The translations under genes and the position numbers were made by a program. A stretch of DNA of 36,357 nucleotides from Fidelibacterota bacterium (GTDB taxonomy: Bacteria; Marinisomatota; Marinisomatia; Marinisomatales; UBA1611): the NCBI GenBank assembly GCA_002722105.1, contig PBKF01000025.1, positions 19,065 through 55,421 on the forward strand, read 5' to 3'. Shown here piece by piece: positions 28,808-36,357 of the stretch (its first letter is position 1; each line of letters starts with the position of its first letter). The notes under the pieces were generated by a model that was given only the letters and a program-made list of their open reading frames with translations, was not told the DNA's origin and did not search any database.

Positions 28808-29094
28808 TGAAAATTTATATTAGAGGGAATAGCATGGAACCAACATTAAATGATGGAGATTCTATTATTTTTGAAAAGTTTATCGATCAAAAACTTAATG
28901 TTGGAAATATAATTTTATGTAATCACCCCTATAAAAAAGATAAAAAAATTGTTAAGAGGATAAAAAAAATAATTGAAGAAAACTTAGTTTTTCTTGAAGG
29001 TGATAATTCACTATGTAGCACTGACAGCAGGTCTTTTGGGCCATTGAGTATTGATAATATTATCGGCTTAAATAAAGATAAACATCATGAATAA
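28807..29094 (+). CDS. sodX: Nickel-type superoxide dismutase maturation protease (S26 family)
   Basis: SodX removes the leader of Ni-SOD so that the hook His becomes the N-terminus and binds nickel. Counting from the ATG at 28807, this 95-residue protein has the S26 nucleophile Ser9 in GNSMEP and the general-base Lys50 in IVKRI, the Ser-Lys pair of signal-peptidase-like enzymes. There is no membrane anchor, so it should act in the cytoplasm. The start overlaps the sodN stop by one base (TAATG), indicating coupled translation. Its own end overlaps the next gene by 8 bases. Confidence 0.93.
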   Translation: MKIYIRGNSMEPTLNDGDSIIFEKFIDQKLNVGNIILCNHPYKKDKKIVKRIKKIIEENLVFLEGDNSLCSTDSRSFGPLSIDNIIGLNKDKHHE

Positions 29095-29449
29095 TTTTAA
29101 AACATACCAAGTTAGTGCAGCCAACGCAATTTCACTTATAGTACTTGGTGCATATGGATATTTACAGTCTGAAAGTCCATCAACAACTGCGTTAATACCA
29201 GTTGTATTCGGAGTACTTTTACTTTTGCTAAATGGCGGTATAAAAGATCAGAATAAATTAATTGCGCACATTGCTGTTACATTAACATTAATAATGCTAC
29301 TTGGGTTAATAATGCCTCTTCGTGGAGCTGTGGAGCGGGCCGATACTTATGCAATTCTCCGTGTTTCAATAATGATAATCACAACTATTGGTGCAATGGT
29401 ATCTTTTATCAAAAGCTTTATTAAAGCACGAAAAGATAAAAGTGGCTAA
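29087..29449 (+). CDS. Small four-helix membrane protein in the sodN operon
   Basis: This 120-residue protein has about four hydrophobic helices and a Lys-rich end (KARKDKSG). The loop GGIKDQNKLIAHIAV between the second and third helices and the pair of charged residues in RGAVERADT are probably conserved features. Its ATG overlaps the sodX stop by 8 bases, so it is the third gene of the operon. I recognise similar small membrane proteins only as uncharacterised. A role in nickel supply or in superoxide defence at the membrane is suggested only by position. Confidence 0.75.
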   Translation: MNNFKTYQVSAANAISLIVLGAYGYLQSESPSTTALIPVVFGVLLLLLNGGIKDQNKLIAHIAVTLTLIMLLGLIMPLRGAVERADTYAILRVSIMIITTIGAMVSFIKSFIKARKDKSG

Positions 29450-29453
29450 AAAC

Positions 29454-30686
29454 CTAACCTTGTCTTAATTGATGGGCTTTGTTTACTCGATCTATTGAAA
29501 CCATGAAAGATGCTATTCTCATAGGTACAGTCTTTTCCTTTTTCATAGAGTAAACTTCTTGAAATGCGTTCACCATCTTATCTTCAAGCTTTTTATTTAC
29601 CTCCTCTTCGTTCCATTTAAATTGTTGTAAGTTTTGAACCCATTCAAAATAAGATACAGTAACACCACCAGCATTTGTTAGAATATCCGGGACAATTGGA
29701 ATCCTTCTTTTATGTAAATTTATGGCAGCATCGCCTGTAACTGGTCCGTTAGCGGCTTCAATAACTACCTTACAGCTTAATGAGTCTACATTTGATTTAT
29801 TAATTGCACTACCAAGTGCAGCTGGGATAAGGAAATCGCACTCCAAGGAAAGTAGCTCTTCATTTGAAATTTTCTTCCCTTGCTCAAAACCAGCAATGGT
29901 TCTATTTTTATAGTTATATTCAAAAAGTGAAGGAATATTAAGACCATCTGGATCAAATAATCCACCAGTGACATCACTCACGGCAATTATCTTACAACCA
30001 TAATCATTTAAAAACTTTGCGGCATAGGAACCAACGTTACCAAACCCTTGTATTACTACTTTTGATCCGTTTAAATCTATTCCCCATTTTGCTGCAGTTT
30101 CTCGGGTTATGATAGCCGTACCTCTTCCAGTCGCAGCTTCTCGTCCAGCAGATCCTCCTAACTCCAAAGGTTTACCCGTTACAATTGCAGGTGAATAACC
30201 ATGAATCTGACTATATTCATCCATAAACCAACTCATCACTTGGGCATTGGTATTCACATCAGGCGCAGGAATGTCAACATTAATCCCTATTACAGGATCA
30301 ATGGCCCGAAAAAATCTTCTCGACATTCTTTCTAATTCTGTTTTTGAATAATTTGCAGGGTTAACTCCAATACCACCCTTTCCCCCACCGTAGGGGATGT
30401 CAACTAAAGCAGTTTTCCAAGTCATTAATGTTGCCAAAGATCGAACTTCATCAATATCAACATGCTCATGATACCTGATTCCACCCTTAAATGGACCCCT
30501 TGTATTATTGTGCTGTACCCTGAATCCAATTACACTATCTAGTTCTCCATTATCTCTTCTAAAGGGTACTTCAACTGTCAATTCCCTATCAGGTATTTCA
30601 AGTGCTCTTGCTATATTACTTTTTAAACCTAATTTTTCTACTGCAGCTTGATAAGCATGGGCAGTGGGGTTTGTGCTTGACGACAT
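29454..30686 (-). CDS. gdhA: Glutamate dehydrogenase (Glu/Leu/Phe/Val family)
   Basis: This 410-residue enzyme interconverts glutamate with 2-oxoglutarate and ammonia. Catalytic and substrate residues are in place: Lys67 (GPFKGG), Lys91, Lys103 (PYGGGKGG) and Asp143 (PAPDVNT). The dinucleotide site GFGNVG is at 214-219, and Asp238 at the end of the second strand (AVSD) suggests NAD rather than NADP. The segment PDILTNAGGVTVSYFEWVQN near the C-terminus is typical of glutamate-specific members. It is convergent with the sodN operon, with only 4 bases between the two stops, so transcripts may interfere or overlap. The gene appears to be monocistronic. Confidence 0.95.
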   Translation of the reverse strand: MSSSTNPTAHAYQAAVEKLGLKSNIARALEIPDRELTVEVPFRRDNGELDSVIGFRVQHNNTRGPFKGGIRYHEHVDIDEVRSLATLMTWKTALVDIPYGGGKGGIGVNPANYSKTELERMSRRFFRAIDPVIGINVDIPAPDVNTNAQVMSWFMDEYSQIHGYSPAIVTGKPLELGGSAGREAATGRGTAIITRETAAKWGIDLNGSKVVIQGFGNVGSYAAKFLNDYGCKIIAVSDVTGGLFDPDGLNIPSLFEYNYKNRTIAGFEQGKKISNEELLSLECDFLIPAALGSAINKSNVDSLSCKVVIEAANGPVTGDAAINLHKRRIPIVPDILTNAGGVTVSYFEWVQNLQQFKWNEEEVNKKLEDKMVNAFQEVYSMKKEKTVPMRIASFMVSIDRVNKAHQLRQG

Positions 30687-30805
30687 AATTATTCCGTTTT
30701 TCTTTATTTATTTACAAATATAAATGATTATTCAAACTACATAAAGAGTTGATGATTTAATTTCAAATAGTAGTACTACCTCGTTGATAATCTTTATAAC
30801 AATAA

Positions 30806-31690
30806 CTATTTTACAATCAATATTGGACAGTTACAATTTTCCATTACTTCTAATGGTTTACTTCCTTTAAAAAATTTTTTGATAGGTGATCTTCTAGATG
30901 CACCCATTATGATTAATCGATTAACTCCTGCTGTGTTTACAATGATTTCAGGTGGATCTCCTATTTCAAAAAGATTTTTTGAATTAATACCACTCCGGCG
31001 CATAAACTTAGCAGCTTGGTTGGCCGCTTCTTTATAACCTGAGCTGAAATCATCTATTTGACTTACAGTTAGTAGTTCAACACCTATATCCAATGCCTGA
31101 GAAACTCGAACTGCATATTTTCTAGCCCGATTTGTATCGGGAGAATCATCTATTGCACATAGAATTTTGTAATCTTGGGTAGAATTATAGTTTTTTACAA
31201 CAAAAATGGAACTGTCAATAAATTGTACTAGATCATGAGCCATCTGCCTTTCACCACTTCCTCCAATAATGGTACAATCTATAGAACTCCTTTTTACTTC
31301 GTCTCTCAATTGTTGGATAATATCACCATTTCTTAAAATCAAACCAACTTCTTGGGTCATGCGGCCTTTAAGATGTAGTTCGCACCGATCATCATCTGTC
31401 TGAATTAGTTTATCCATATTAAAATCACTGTTTTCAGAATCTAAATTGATATATTCATTCTCAAACAGATATTCGTAGGCCCAATGGAGTACATCCACAC
31501 CTTTTCGATCTAATTCCCAATTTTCCAGGTTTTCCTGGGCAAGAATTACTTCTGCCGTACTGAATGCACTGACCCGTTCACCTACATAAACAATATCAAC
31601 CGCGGCATTAAATGACTTAGCAATACGCATACCTAATTCAAGGGTTGGACCAGAATAGTCCTTACTCCCAATTGCAATAAGAAATTTCAT
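30806..31690 (-). CDS. Tandem universal stress protein (UspA-like)
   Basis: The start is set at the ATG at 31690 because it overlaps the stop of the transporter gene by 4 bases (ATGA). The longer frame adds an unlikely 23 residues. The 294-residue protein has two UspA folds. The first (about 1-150) starts with KFLIAIGSKDYSG; the second (about 160-294) has ILCAIDDSPDT and ends in NCPILIVK. The ATP-binding G-x2-G-x9-G-S/T motif is imperfect (MGASRRSPIKKFFKGS), so nucleotide binding is uncertain. Usp domains often act with transport proteins encoded beside them; here the partner would be the SLC13-like carrier. Confidence 0.88.
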   Translation of the reverse strand: MKFLIAIGSKDYSGPTLELGMRIAKSFNAAVDIVYVGERVSAFSTAEVILAQENLENWELDRKGVDVLHWAYEYLFENEYINLDSENSDFNMDKLIQTDDDRCELHLKGRMTQEVGLILRNGDIIQQLRDEVKRSSIDCTIIGGSGERQMAHDLVQFIDSSIFVVKNYNSTQDYKILCAIDDSPDTNRARKYAVRVSQALDIGVELLTVSQIDDFSSGYKEAANQAAKFMRRSGINSKNLFEIGDPPEIIVNTAGVNRLIIMGASRRSPIKKFFKGSKPLEVMENCNCPILIVK

Positions 31691-33102
31691 TTTAATAATG
31701 GCCAGTAGATGTTTGAAATTAAAAATAGAAGGATGATAGAAATAACAAATAGCTTCCATCCCGCTTGAAGGTAATCACTTGATTTGACTAACCCACTGGA
31801 ATGTATGATCATACAGGTAGGTGATGCTATAATTGTTAAATATGAAAAAGATGATGCAATGGCTGTGGATATGCATAAAATAATTGGATTGCCACCCATA
31901 TCCAGTACAACAGGTCCCAAAACCGCTACAGTAGCAGCACTACTTAAAAAGTTAGTAAGAATGCCTGTTAGAAAAACAGAAATAAACCATTGCATAAAAC
32001 TGAGATCATCTATTATCATACTCATCCCATATATGGATTGAGAAGCCACCCATTCAGCTGCTCCAGTCTCTTTCATTTGGATTCCAAGTGAGATGGCTGA
32101 GCCAAATAACAGAATTACTCCCCAGTTCGTATTACGGTTAATATCTTGCCATTCAATAAGGCCAAATGATAAATAAAGAAATACTCCGATCAATGCTATG
32201 ATACCCAGACCAAGATATGGACTTAAAAATACCCAGCCCAGGAATACAAAACCGAATATGCCAATAGCCAATATTTGATTACCATTCATTGCCCCGGTCT
32301 TAGTCACTTTTACTTTTAATTTTCGAACTGCCGAATCCAAAATAAGTTGATCTGGCTTAAACGTGATCCAAAGTATTGTTACAGCGATTGGAATTTCTAA
32401 TAAAAGAATAGGATAAGCATACTTAATCCAATCCAAATAGGAAATATTCCCTAACCCAAATTCTGAAAGATAACCAATCATAATCACATTACGGCCGCCA
32501 CCGGACGGCGTTCCAATGGAGCCCATGGCACATCCATAGGCTATTGAAAATAAAAGAATTGACGACAAACGATGAACAACTTTATGATCATCACTAGTAT
32601 TTCGGATAAGCGTCAGTGCCACCGGCAGCATCATAGCCGCAACTGTATGTTCTCCAATGAATGAGGACAAAATAGCTGATATAGCCACAAAACCAAAAAC
32701 GATCCTCCATGTTTTGTTACCCGTAAGTTTGATTATACCCAAGGCCAACCTTTTATCCAATCCCTGGCTCACAATCGCCACTGCCATCATCAATGAACCC
32801 ATAATAAAAAATACAGCATCATTCATAAATGATTTTGCAACTCCGTTAGATGTATCAATTCCGAATATGACTTCCAAAATCAAAATCAAAATTGCTACTG
32901 CCGGTAGGGGTATTACTTCACCGATGATCAAGATCAGTGCAATCACAACGATGATCAAAGTCCGGTGTCCCTGAGGAGAGATAGATGTAGGAGATGGGAT
33001 ATAAAAAAGAAAAAGACTAATGGCAAACGCAGCGATCAACCAACGTTTTCGGGTGATCCAATATAAAAGGTCAGCAATTGTCTGATTCGAAAATCCTAAC
33101 AT
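31687..33102 (-). CDS. SLC13/DASS-family sodium-anion symporter
   Basis: This 471-residue carrier has about twelve membrane helices. It belongs to the family that moves dicarboxylates, sulfate or related anions with sodium. The conserved repeat ends are present (SFIGEHTVAAMMLPV in the first half, NFLSSAATVAVLGPV in the second). The Ser-Asn-Thr residues known to bind sodium and carboxylate in VcINDY are changed in both (GEH and SSA), so its substrate or coupling may differ. It follows moaE by 30 bases and is coupled to the usp gene by an ATGA overlap. In this operon it could supply sulfate, molybdate-like anions or dicarboxylates. Confidence 0.88.
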   Translation of the reverse strand: MLGFSNQTIADLLYWITRKRWLIAAFAISLFLFYIPSPTSISPQGHRTLIIVVIALILIIGEVIPLPAVAILILILEVIFGIDTSNGVAKSFMNDAVFFIMGSLMMAVAIVSQGLDKRLALGIIKLTGNKTWRIVFGFVAISAILSSFIGEHTVAAMMLPVALTLIRNTSDDHKVVHRLSSILLFSIAYGCAMGSIGTPSGGGRNVIMIGYLSEFGLGNISYLDWIKYAYPILLLEIPIAVTILWITFKPDQLILDSAVRKLKVKVTKTGAMNGNQILAIGIFGFVFLGWVFLSPYLGLGIIALIGVFLYLSFGLIEWQDINRNTNWGVILLFGSAISLGIQMKETGAAEWVASQSIYGMSMIIDDLSFMQWFISVFLTGILTNFLSSAATVAVLGPVVLDMGGNPIILCISTAIASSFSYLTIIASPTCMIIHSSGLVKSSDYLQAGWKLFVISIILLFLISNIYWPLLK

Positions 33103-33132
33103 TCAAGAAGGAAATTTAGCAAAAATTATTTA

Positions 33133-33546
33133 TCAATGTGTGCATTCACTAGGGACTTTTCTTCCATCTGATAATATAGCCCATTTCCAAATGGGAACCC
33201 TTTGTTTCAGTTTAAAAATGAAATCATCCATGGCTTCAATTGCTTCTTTTCTATGTTTTGACCAAATTGATACATGTAAACTCGTTTCTCCAATGCCAAC
33301 CCACCCCATGCGGTGTTTGCAAAATAAATCTTTAATTGGAAATTTCTGACATATTTCATTAGCAAGTTCTGTAAGCTCTGCTTCCGCCATTCCCTCATAT
33401 TGTTCATACTCCAAAGCATCTATAGCTTTTCCATGCTCTGTATCACGAACCCTGCCATTAAAAGTCAATTCGGCACCATTTCGATTCTGATGATTATTTG
33501 ATGAAAATGGTGTCAATGGTCCATTAATAATTTCAATAATGACCAC
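33133..33546 (-). CDS. moaE: Molybdopterin synthase catalytic subunit MoaE
   Basis: MoaE, with MoaD, adds sulfur to cyclic pyranopterin monophosphate to make molybdopterin. The 137-residue protein has the family blocks FNGRVRD (29-35) and HRMGWVGIGE (78-87). The two lysines of the active site are Lys114 and Lys121 (KLKQRVPIWKW), 7 residues apart as in the E. coli enzyme. It starts at a GTG at 33546 directly after the moaD stop. Its ribosome-binding site GGAGG is made by the moaD codons for the Gly-Gly tail. Confidence 0.96.
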   Translation of the reverse strand: MVIIEIINGPLTPFSSNNHQNRNGAELTFNGRVRDTEHGKAIDALEYEQYEGMAEAELTELANEICQKFPIKDLFCKHRMGWVGIGETSLHVSIWSKHRKEAIEAMDDFIFKLKQRVPIWKWAILSDGRKVPSECTH

Positions 33547-33792
33547 TTAGCCTCCTTGTACCGGTGGTATAAATGCCACTTCATCACCATCCTTCAATTC
33601 TATATGGCCCCGAACATATTTTTGATTCACAGCCACTCTTAAAAAAACTTCATCCAATTTATTTTCCCCTTGTTCACGGATGATTTTTTCAAGATCCACT
33701 ATAGTTGACCCATTTTTAAGATCCATAATGATCTCATCTTTTCCTAAAGCATGTTTTACATGAGAGAAGCATTTTATTTTAATTTTAATCAT
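33547..33792 (-). CDS. moaD: Molybdopterin synthase sulfur carrier MoaD
   Basis: This 81-residue ubiquitin-like protein carries a thiocarboxylate on its C-terminal glycine and gives the sulfur to MoaE's substrate. The end, DEVAFIPPVQGG, has the required Gly-Gly. Length and the beta-grasp pattern fit the family. Its ATG overlaps the stop of the MoeB-like gene by 4 bases and moaE follows with no gap, so activation enzyme, carrier and synthase are coupled. Confidence 0.95.
   Translation of the reverse strand: MIKIKIKCFSHVKHALGKDEIIMDLKNGSTIVDLEKIIREQGENKLDEVFLRVAVNQKYVRGHIELKDGDEVAFIPPVQGG
33551..33555 (-). promoter_or_regulatory. moaE ribosome-binding site inside moaD
   Basis: On the minus strand GGAGG lies 4 bases before the moaE GTG. 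It is part of GGA GGC, the codons of the essential MoaD Gly-Gly tail, so the same bases encode the active end of one subunit and start translation of the other. It supports the GTG as the true start. Confidence 0.8.
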
Positions 33793-34754
33793 AAATGAAT
33801 GATTTCGGTTTTGTGACTCTTTCCATCATAAATAAGCAATTTCCCTATCAAATTAGGTTCAATCCCTACAAATAATTTTACTGCTTCCAGGGCTTGGATA
33901 TTACCTATAATTCCTGGGAGCATTCCTAATACGCCTGCATTTTCACAATTATCTTCACCTGCAGATTTTTCAGGAAACAATTCTGAATAGCCAGGACTGC
34001 CATTAACGTTAAATATAGATACCTGTCCTTCAAATCGAAACAATCCTCCATAGATCATGGGTATATTTTTCTTTTTAGAAATGTGATCGATTAATTGCCT
34101 GGTCTCAATATTATCTGTTGCATCAACAATGATGTCCATATTTGACATTAATCCATCAACATTCTCTTCATTCAAAAACGTATCAGTGATCTGAATAGAA
34201 GATTCTGAGTTCAGCTTTGACAATTTTTCTTTTGCCACTATTACCTTAGGTTTATAAACATCAGGTTGACTGTAAAGTGGTTGGCGATGCAAATTAGACA
34301 AAGAGACTTTATCTCCATCGATTAAATGTAAATGCCCTATTCCGGTAGTAAGCAATGATTGAGCAACTGGACAGCCCAGTCCGCCCATGCCCACAATGGC
34401 TACTTTTCCATTCAATAATTTTTTTTGCCCTGCTATGCCAATTTCAGGTAATACAGTCTGCCTTGCCCAGCGGCTCAAATCCGCTTGTTCATTATAAAAT
34501 TCATCCCAGGCCTGGGCACCACCCAAAAGGCTGAAGGTGTCATCTAGGTCTTTTTCAATAATCATTCCTTCCGTGACAATTCCAAATTGACAGATCAATA
34601 CCCGCTTTCCATCCATTTCTGGAACTAAAGCATTATTTGAAACAATTGGATTCAATCCAATTAGAGGGAATTGCATCCGCTGATCAGTAGGGCGAATATC
34701 AATAACAGTGAAATCATCCAAGTGGCCATTTAATTCTTTAGGCGTAATGATCAT
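33789..34754 (-). CDS. moeB: Rhodanese-ThiF/MoeB-like sulfurtransferase-adenylyltransferase
   Basis: The start is the ATG at 34754, which overlaps the moeA stop by 4 bases (321 residues). An upstream start would add five. Residues 1-90 are a rhodanese-like domain with Cys55 (ICQFG) at the sulfur-carrying position and LLGGAQAW at its end. Residues about 95-321 form the ThiF/MoeB domain that adenylates MoaD: GMGGLG (122-127), Arg157 (NLHRQPLY), the ATDN block near 212-215 and Cys270 (NCENAGVLG). The two CxxC zinc pairs of E. coli MoeB are missing (PGYSELFPE replaces the first). In MOCS3/Uba4 the rhodanese part is at the C-terminus, so the order here is reversed. It should activate MoaD and may also supply its sulfur. 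Confidence 0.88.
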   Translation of the reverse strand: MIITPKELNGHLDDFTVIDIRPTDQRMQFPLIGLNPIVSNNALVPEMDGKRVLICQFGIVTEGMIIEKDLDDTFSLLGGAQAWDEFYNEQADLSRWARQTVLPEIGIAGQKKLLNGKVAIVGMGGLGCPVAQSLLTTGIGHLHLIDGDKVSLSNLHRQPLYSQPDVYKPKVIVAKEKLSKLNSESSIQITDTFLNEENVDGLMSNMDIIVDATDNIETRQLIDHISKKKNIPMIYGGLFRFEGQVSIFNVNGSPGYSELFPEKSAGEDNCENAGVLGMLPGIIGNIQALEAVKLFVGIEPNLIGKLLIYDGKSHKTEIIHL

Positions 34755-35974
34755 GAAATGGTCTTCCACGGTAAAACATTTACTATTATTTTGTCACCTG
34801 CATTTAAAATGCCATCTCCTGGTTCAGCACATAAAATACTATTGGCTCCTAAAGTAGATGTAAGCATGTGAGAGCCCACTTTCGATGTAGGCCGGCACAC
34901 CAGTTCTCCGTTTTTAATCCAAGCATATCCAAAAAGGAATCGTTTTTTGACCGATTCTCTAGGAAAGGATTCGGTTAACGTTCCAGAAAATAATTTTGAA
35001 CTTTTTTTCCCCATCATATACTCCAGGGCAGGCCAGACCCACTCCATGAATCCGATATAGGATGAGACTGGGTTCCCGGGCAAACCAAAAATCAAGGTAT
35101 CCTGTCCTGTTCCAAAAAAGAGTGGCTTCCCGGGCTTTTGGGCTACTTTCCAGAAGTGTTCTTCAACACCTAATTCGATAAACACATCACGTATATAATC
35201 ATACCGACCCATGGAAACACCGCCTGAAGAAATGACCACATTACTGGTAGACAGTGCTCTTGATAAAAATTGCCGTAAAGAATCTTTTTCATCTTTGAGC
35301 ACATCTCTGATAATGACTTCTACTCCGGCCTTTTCTGCCAGATCTGCAAATACAAATAAATTAGAATTATAGATCTGCCCTGATTTTAAATCATTCCCTG
35401 GCTCAACTAATTCATCGCCCGTTCCAAAAATTGCGATCTTTGGTTTTTGAGAAACGATCAATTTTTCATACCCAAACATGGCAAAGGTTCCAATCTCAGC
35501 CGCAGTAACTGATGTTCCTTTTGGAATAAGTAGATGCCCTTCTGATATTTCTTCTCCTTTTTTCCGAATGTGTTTACCTACATGAGCTTCCAAAAATATT
35601 TTAATAATTGCGCTATCTGAAAATCCGCTAGTATCTTCCACCATAACAACGGCATCGGCACCCTTGGGAATAGTCGCACCAGTCATGCACTGGATACATT
35701 CACCCGGACCAATTTCAGCATTAGCAGGAGAACCGGCTGAACTTATATTCACCATTTTTAATGAAACAGGGTTCTCCTTGGAAGCACCTTTAGTATCTAC
35801 CGCACGTAAAGCATATCCATCCATGGCAGAATTATCAAATCTTGGTGATGGCATTGTAGCAGTCACATCTTCAGCTAGAATACGTCCTCCGGATTCATTA
35901 AGATCTACTGTTTCATTACCTAACTGGAATAAATGAGATTTAACAATCTTTTTTGCTTCATTAAAGGCAATCAT
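34751..35974 (-). CDS. moeA: Molybdopterin molybdenumtransferase MoeA
   Basis: MoeA inserts molybdate into adenylylated molybdopterin to complete the cofactor. The 407-residue protein has the expected blocks PRFDNSAMDGYA (44-55), GDELVEPG (186-193), SSGGVSMGRYDY (249-260) and GLPGNPVSS further on. Length is normal and the C-terminal domain is present. Its start overlaps the TSUP gene upstream and its end overlaps the MoeB-like gene, each by 4 bases (ATGA). MoaA, MoaC and a MogA-type enzyme are not in the window and must be elsewhere. Confidence 0.97.
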   Translation of the reverse strand: MIAFNEAKKIVKSHLFQLGNETVDLNESGGRILAEDVTATMPSPRFDNSAMDGYALRAVDTKGASKENPVSLKMVNISSAGSPANAEIGPGECIQCMTGATIPKGADAVVMVEDTSGFSDSAIIKIFLEAHVGKHIRKKGEEISEGHLLIPKGTSVTAAEIGTFAMFGYEKLIVSQKPKIAIFGTGDELVEPGNDLKSGQIYNSNLFVFADLAEKAGVEVIIRDVLKDEKDSLRQFLSRALSTSNVVISSGGVSMGRYDYIRDVFIELGVEEHFWKVAQKPGKPLFFGTGQDTLIFGLPGNPVSSYIGFMEWVWPALEYMMGKKSSKLFSGTLTESFPRESVKKRFLFGYAWIKNGELVCRPTSKVGSHMLTSTLGANSILCAEPGDGILNAGDKIIVNVLPWKTIS

Positions 35975-36357
35975 ATAAGACCTTGGATGAGGAAAATAAT
36001 GGCAACAATAAGAATAGTTCCCATGACCTTTTGGATGGTCTTTGCATCGTAGAAAACAGATCCAAAATAAGAACCAGTACCTCCACCAATGATCACTGCA
36101 CCAATTAAGGGCAAAATAAAATCAGAATCAAAGGTCTCTCTTTGGAATCGTGCAATGAAACCCACTAAAGAATTTATCCAAATGAACATGGCCCCTGTTG
36201 CCGCTGCTTCTTTAGCTGACCCCAAACCAGACATAATTATTAAAGGGACTAAATAGATGCCACCACCGATTCCAACGGTGCCTGCAATAAATCCAAGGAC
36301 AGAACCTAACGCAATGATCATGATCCATTTTTGTTCGCTGGACAATTTAAATGAAAA
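35971..36357 (-). CDS. TauE/SafE (TSUP) family permease, N-terminus cut by window edge
   Basis: The frame is open to the right edge; a TTG at 36345 is not needed as a start. What is seen (about 128 residues) matches the second half of a TSUP transporter. It starts with a helix and a GFIAGTVGIGGGIYLVP motif, the repeat-start motif of the family, and has three more hydrophobic helices. The missing half should lie just to the right. Members export sulfite, sulfoacetate or other sulfur anions. The stop overlaps the moeA start by 4 bases. A sulfite exporter with molybdenum-cofactor genes would fit sulfur-oxyanion metabolism, but the substrate is not shown. Confidence 0.85.
   Translation of the reverse strand, partial: FSFKLSSEQKWIMIIALGSVLGFIAGTVGIGGGIYLVPLIIMSGLGSAKEAAATGAMFIWINSLVGFIARFQRETFDSDFILPLIGAVIIGGGTGSYFGSVFYDAKTIQKVMGTILIVAIIFLIQGLI

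Noticed and set aside
31691..31759. Longer start for the Usp protein
   Set aside because: The added residues do not fit a Usp fold and would deepen the overlap with the carrier gene; the ATGA overlap start matches the other junctions in the operon.
36340..36357. TTG at 36345 as the true start of the TSUP gene
   Set aside because: The frame stays open to the edge, and the visible part corresponds to only the second half of a two-repeat transporter.

Overview
The window is AT-rich bacterial DNA (roughly 35% G+C by eye), almost all coding, with most genes on the minus strand. Several traits point to the FCB group, and Candidatus Marinimicrobia (SAR406) is my best guess. These are two TonB-dependent receptors with an N-terminal carboxypeptidase-regulatory-like domain, secreted proteins with Asp-rich EF-hand-like repeats, a C-terminal dockerin-type module, and an ABC permease fused to an M1 peptidase. 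The taxonomy is inference; no rRNA or tRNA gene was seen.

Layout from left to right. 1-7377 (minus): an outer-membrane set of Asp-rich lipoprotein, large TonB receptor and a secreted protein that runs off the left edge. The genes overlap or almost touch. 7692-10724 (minus): tig-clpP-clpX, the protein quality-control operon. Its ClpP has Asn where the catalytic Asp normally is, and its ClpX has no N-terminal zinc-binding domain. 10828-16213 (minus): a small membrane protein, a secreted peptidylarginine deiminase-like enzyme with a dockerin-like tail, a second TonB receptor and a small uncharacterised protein. 16300-23801 (minus): a secreted DUF4412-like protein, an ABC ATPase, a permease/M1-peptidase fusion and an M61-like lipoprotein peptidase, probably co-transcribed.

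24159-29449 is an oxidative-stress region. katG (minus) and a thiol peroxiredoxin (plus) diverge from a promoter region that holds a 17-bp-arm inverted repeat. Then come a DMT exporter and a nickel superoxide dismutase with its maturation protease (sodN-sodX) and a small membrane protein. 29454-30686 is glutamate dehydrogenase, convergent with the sodN operon.

30806-36357 (minus) looks like one seven-gene operon: TSUP permease (cut by the right edge), moeA, a rhodanese-ThiF/MoeB protein, moaD, moaE, an SLC13-like transporter and a tandem UspA protein. Nearly every junction overlaps or abuts, so molybdenum-cofactor assembly is coupled to anion transport.

The observations most worth checking are the altered Clp protease (Ser-His-Asn ClpP plus zinc-domain-less ClpX), the inverted repeat between katG and the peroxiredoxin, the deiminase with all five catalytic residues and a dockerin tail, and the sodN-sodX-membrane-protein operon. 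I did not find a clear new defence system, mobile element or CRISPR array.
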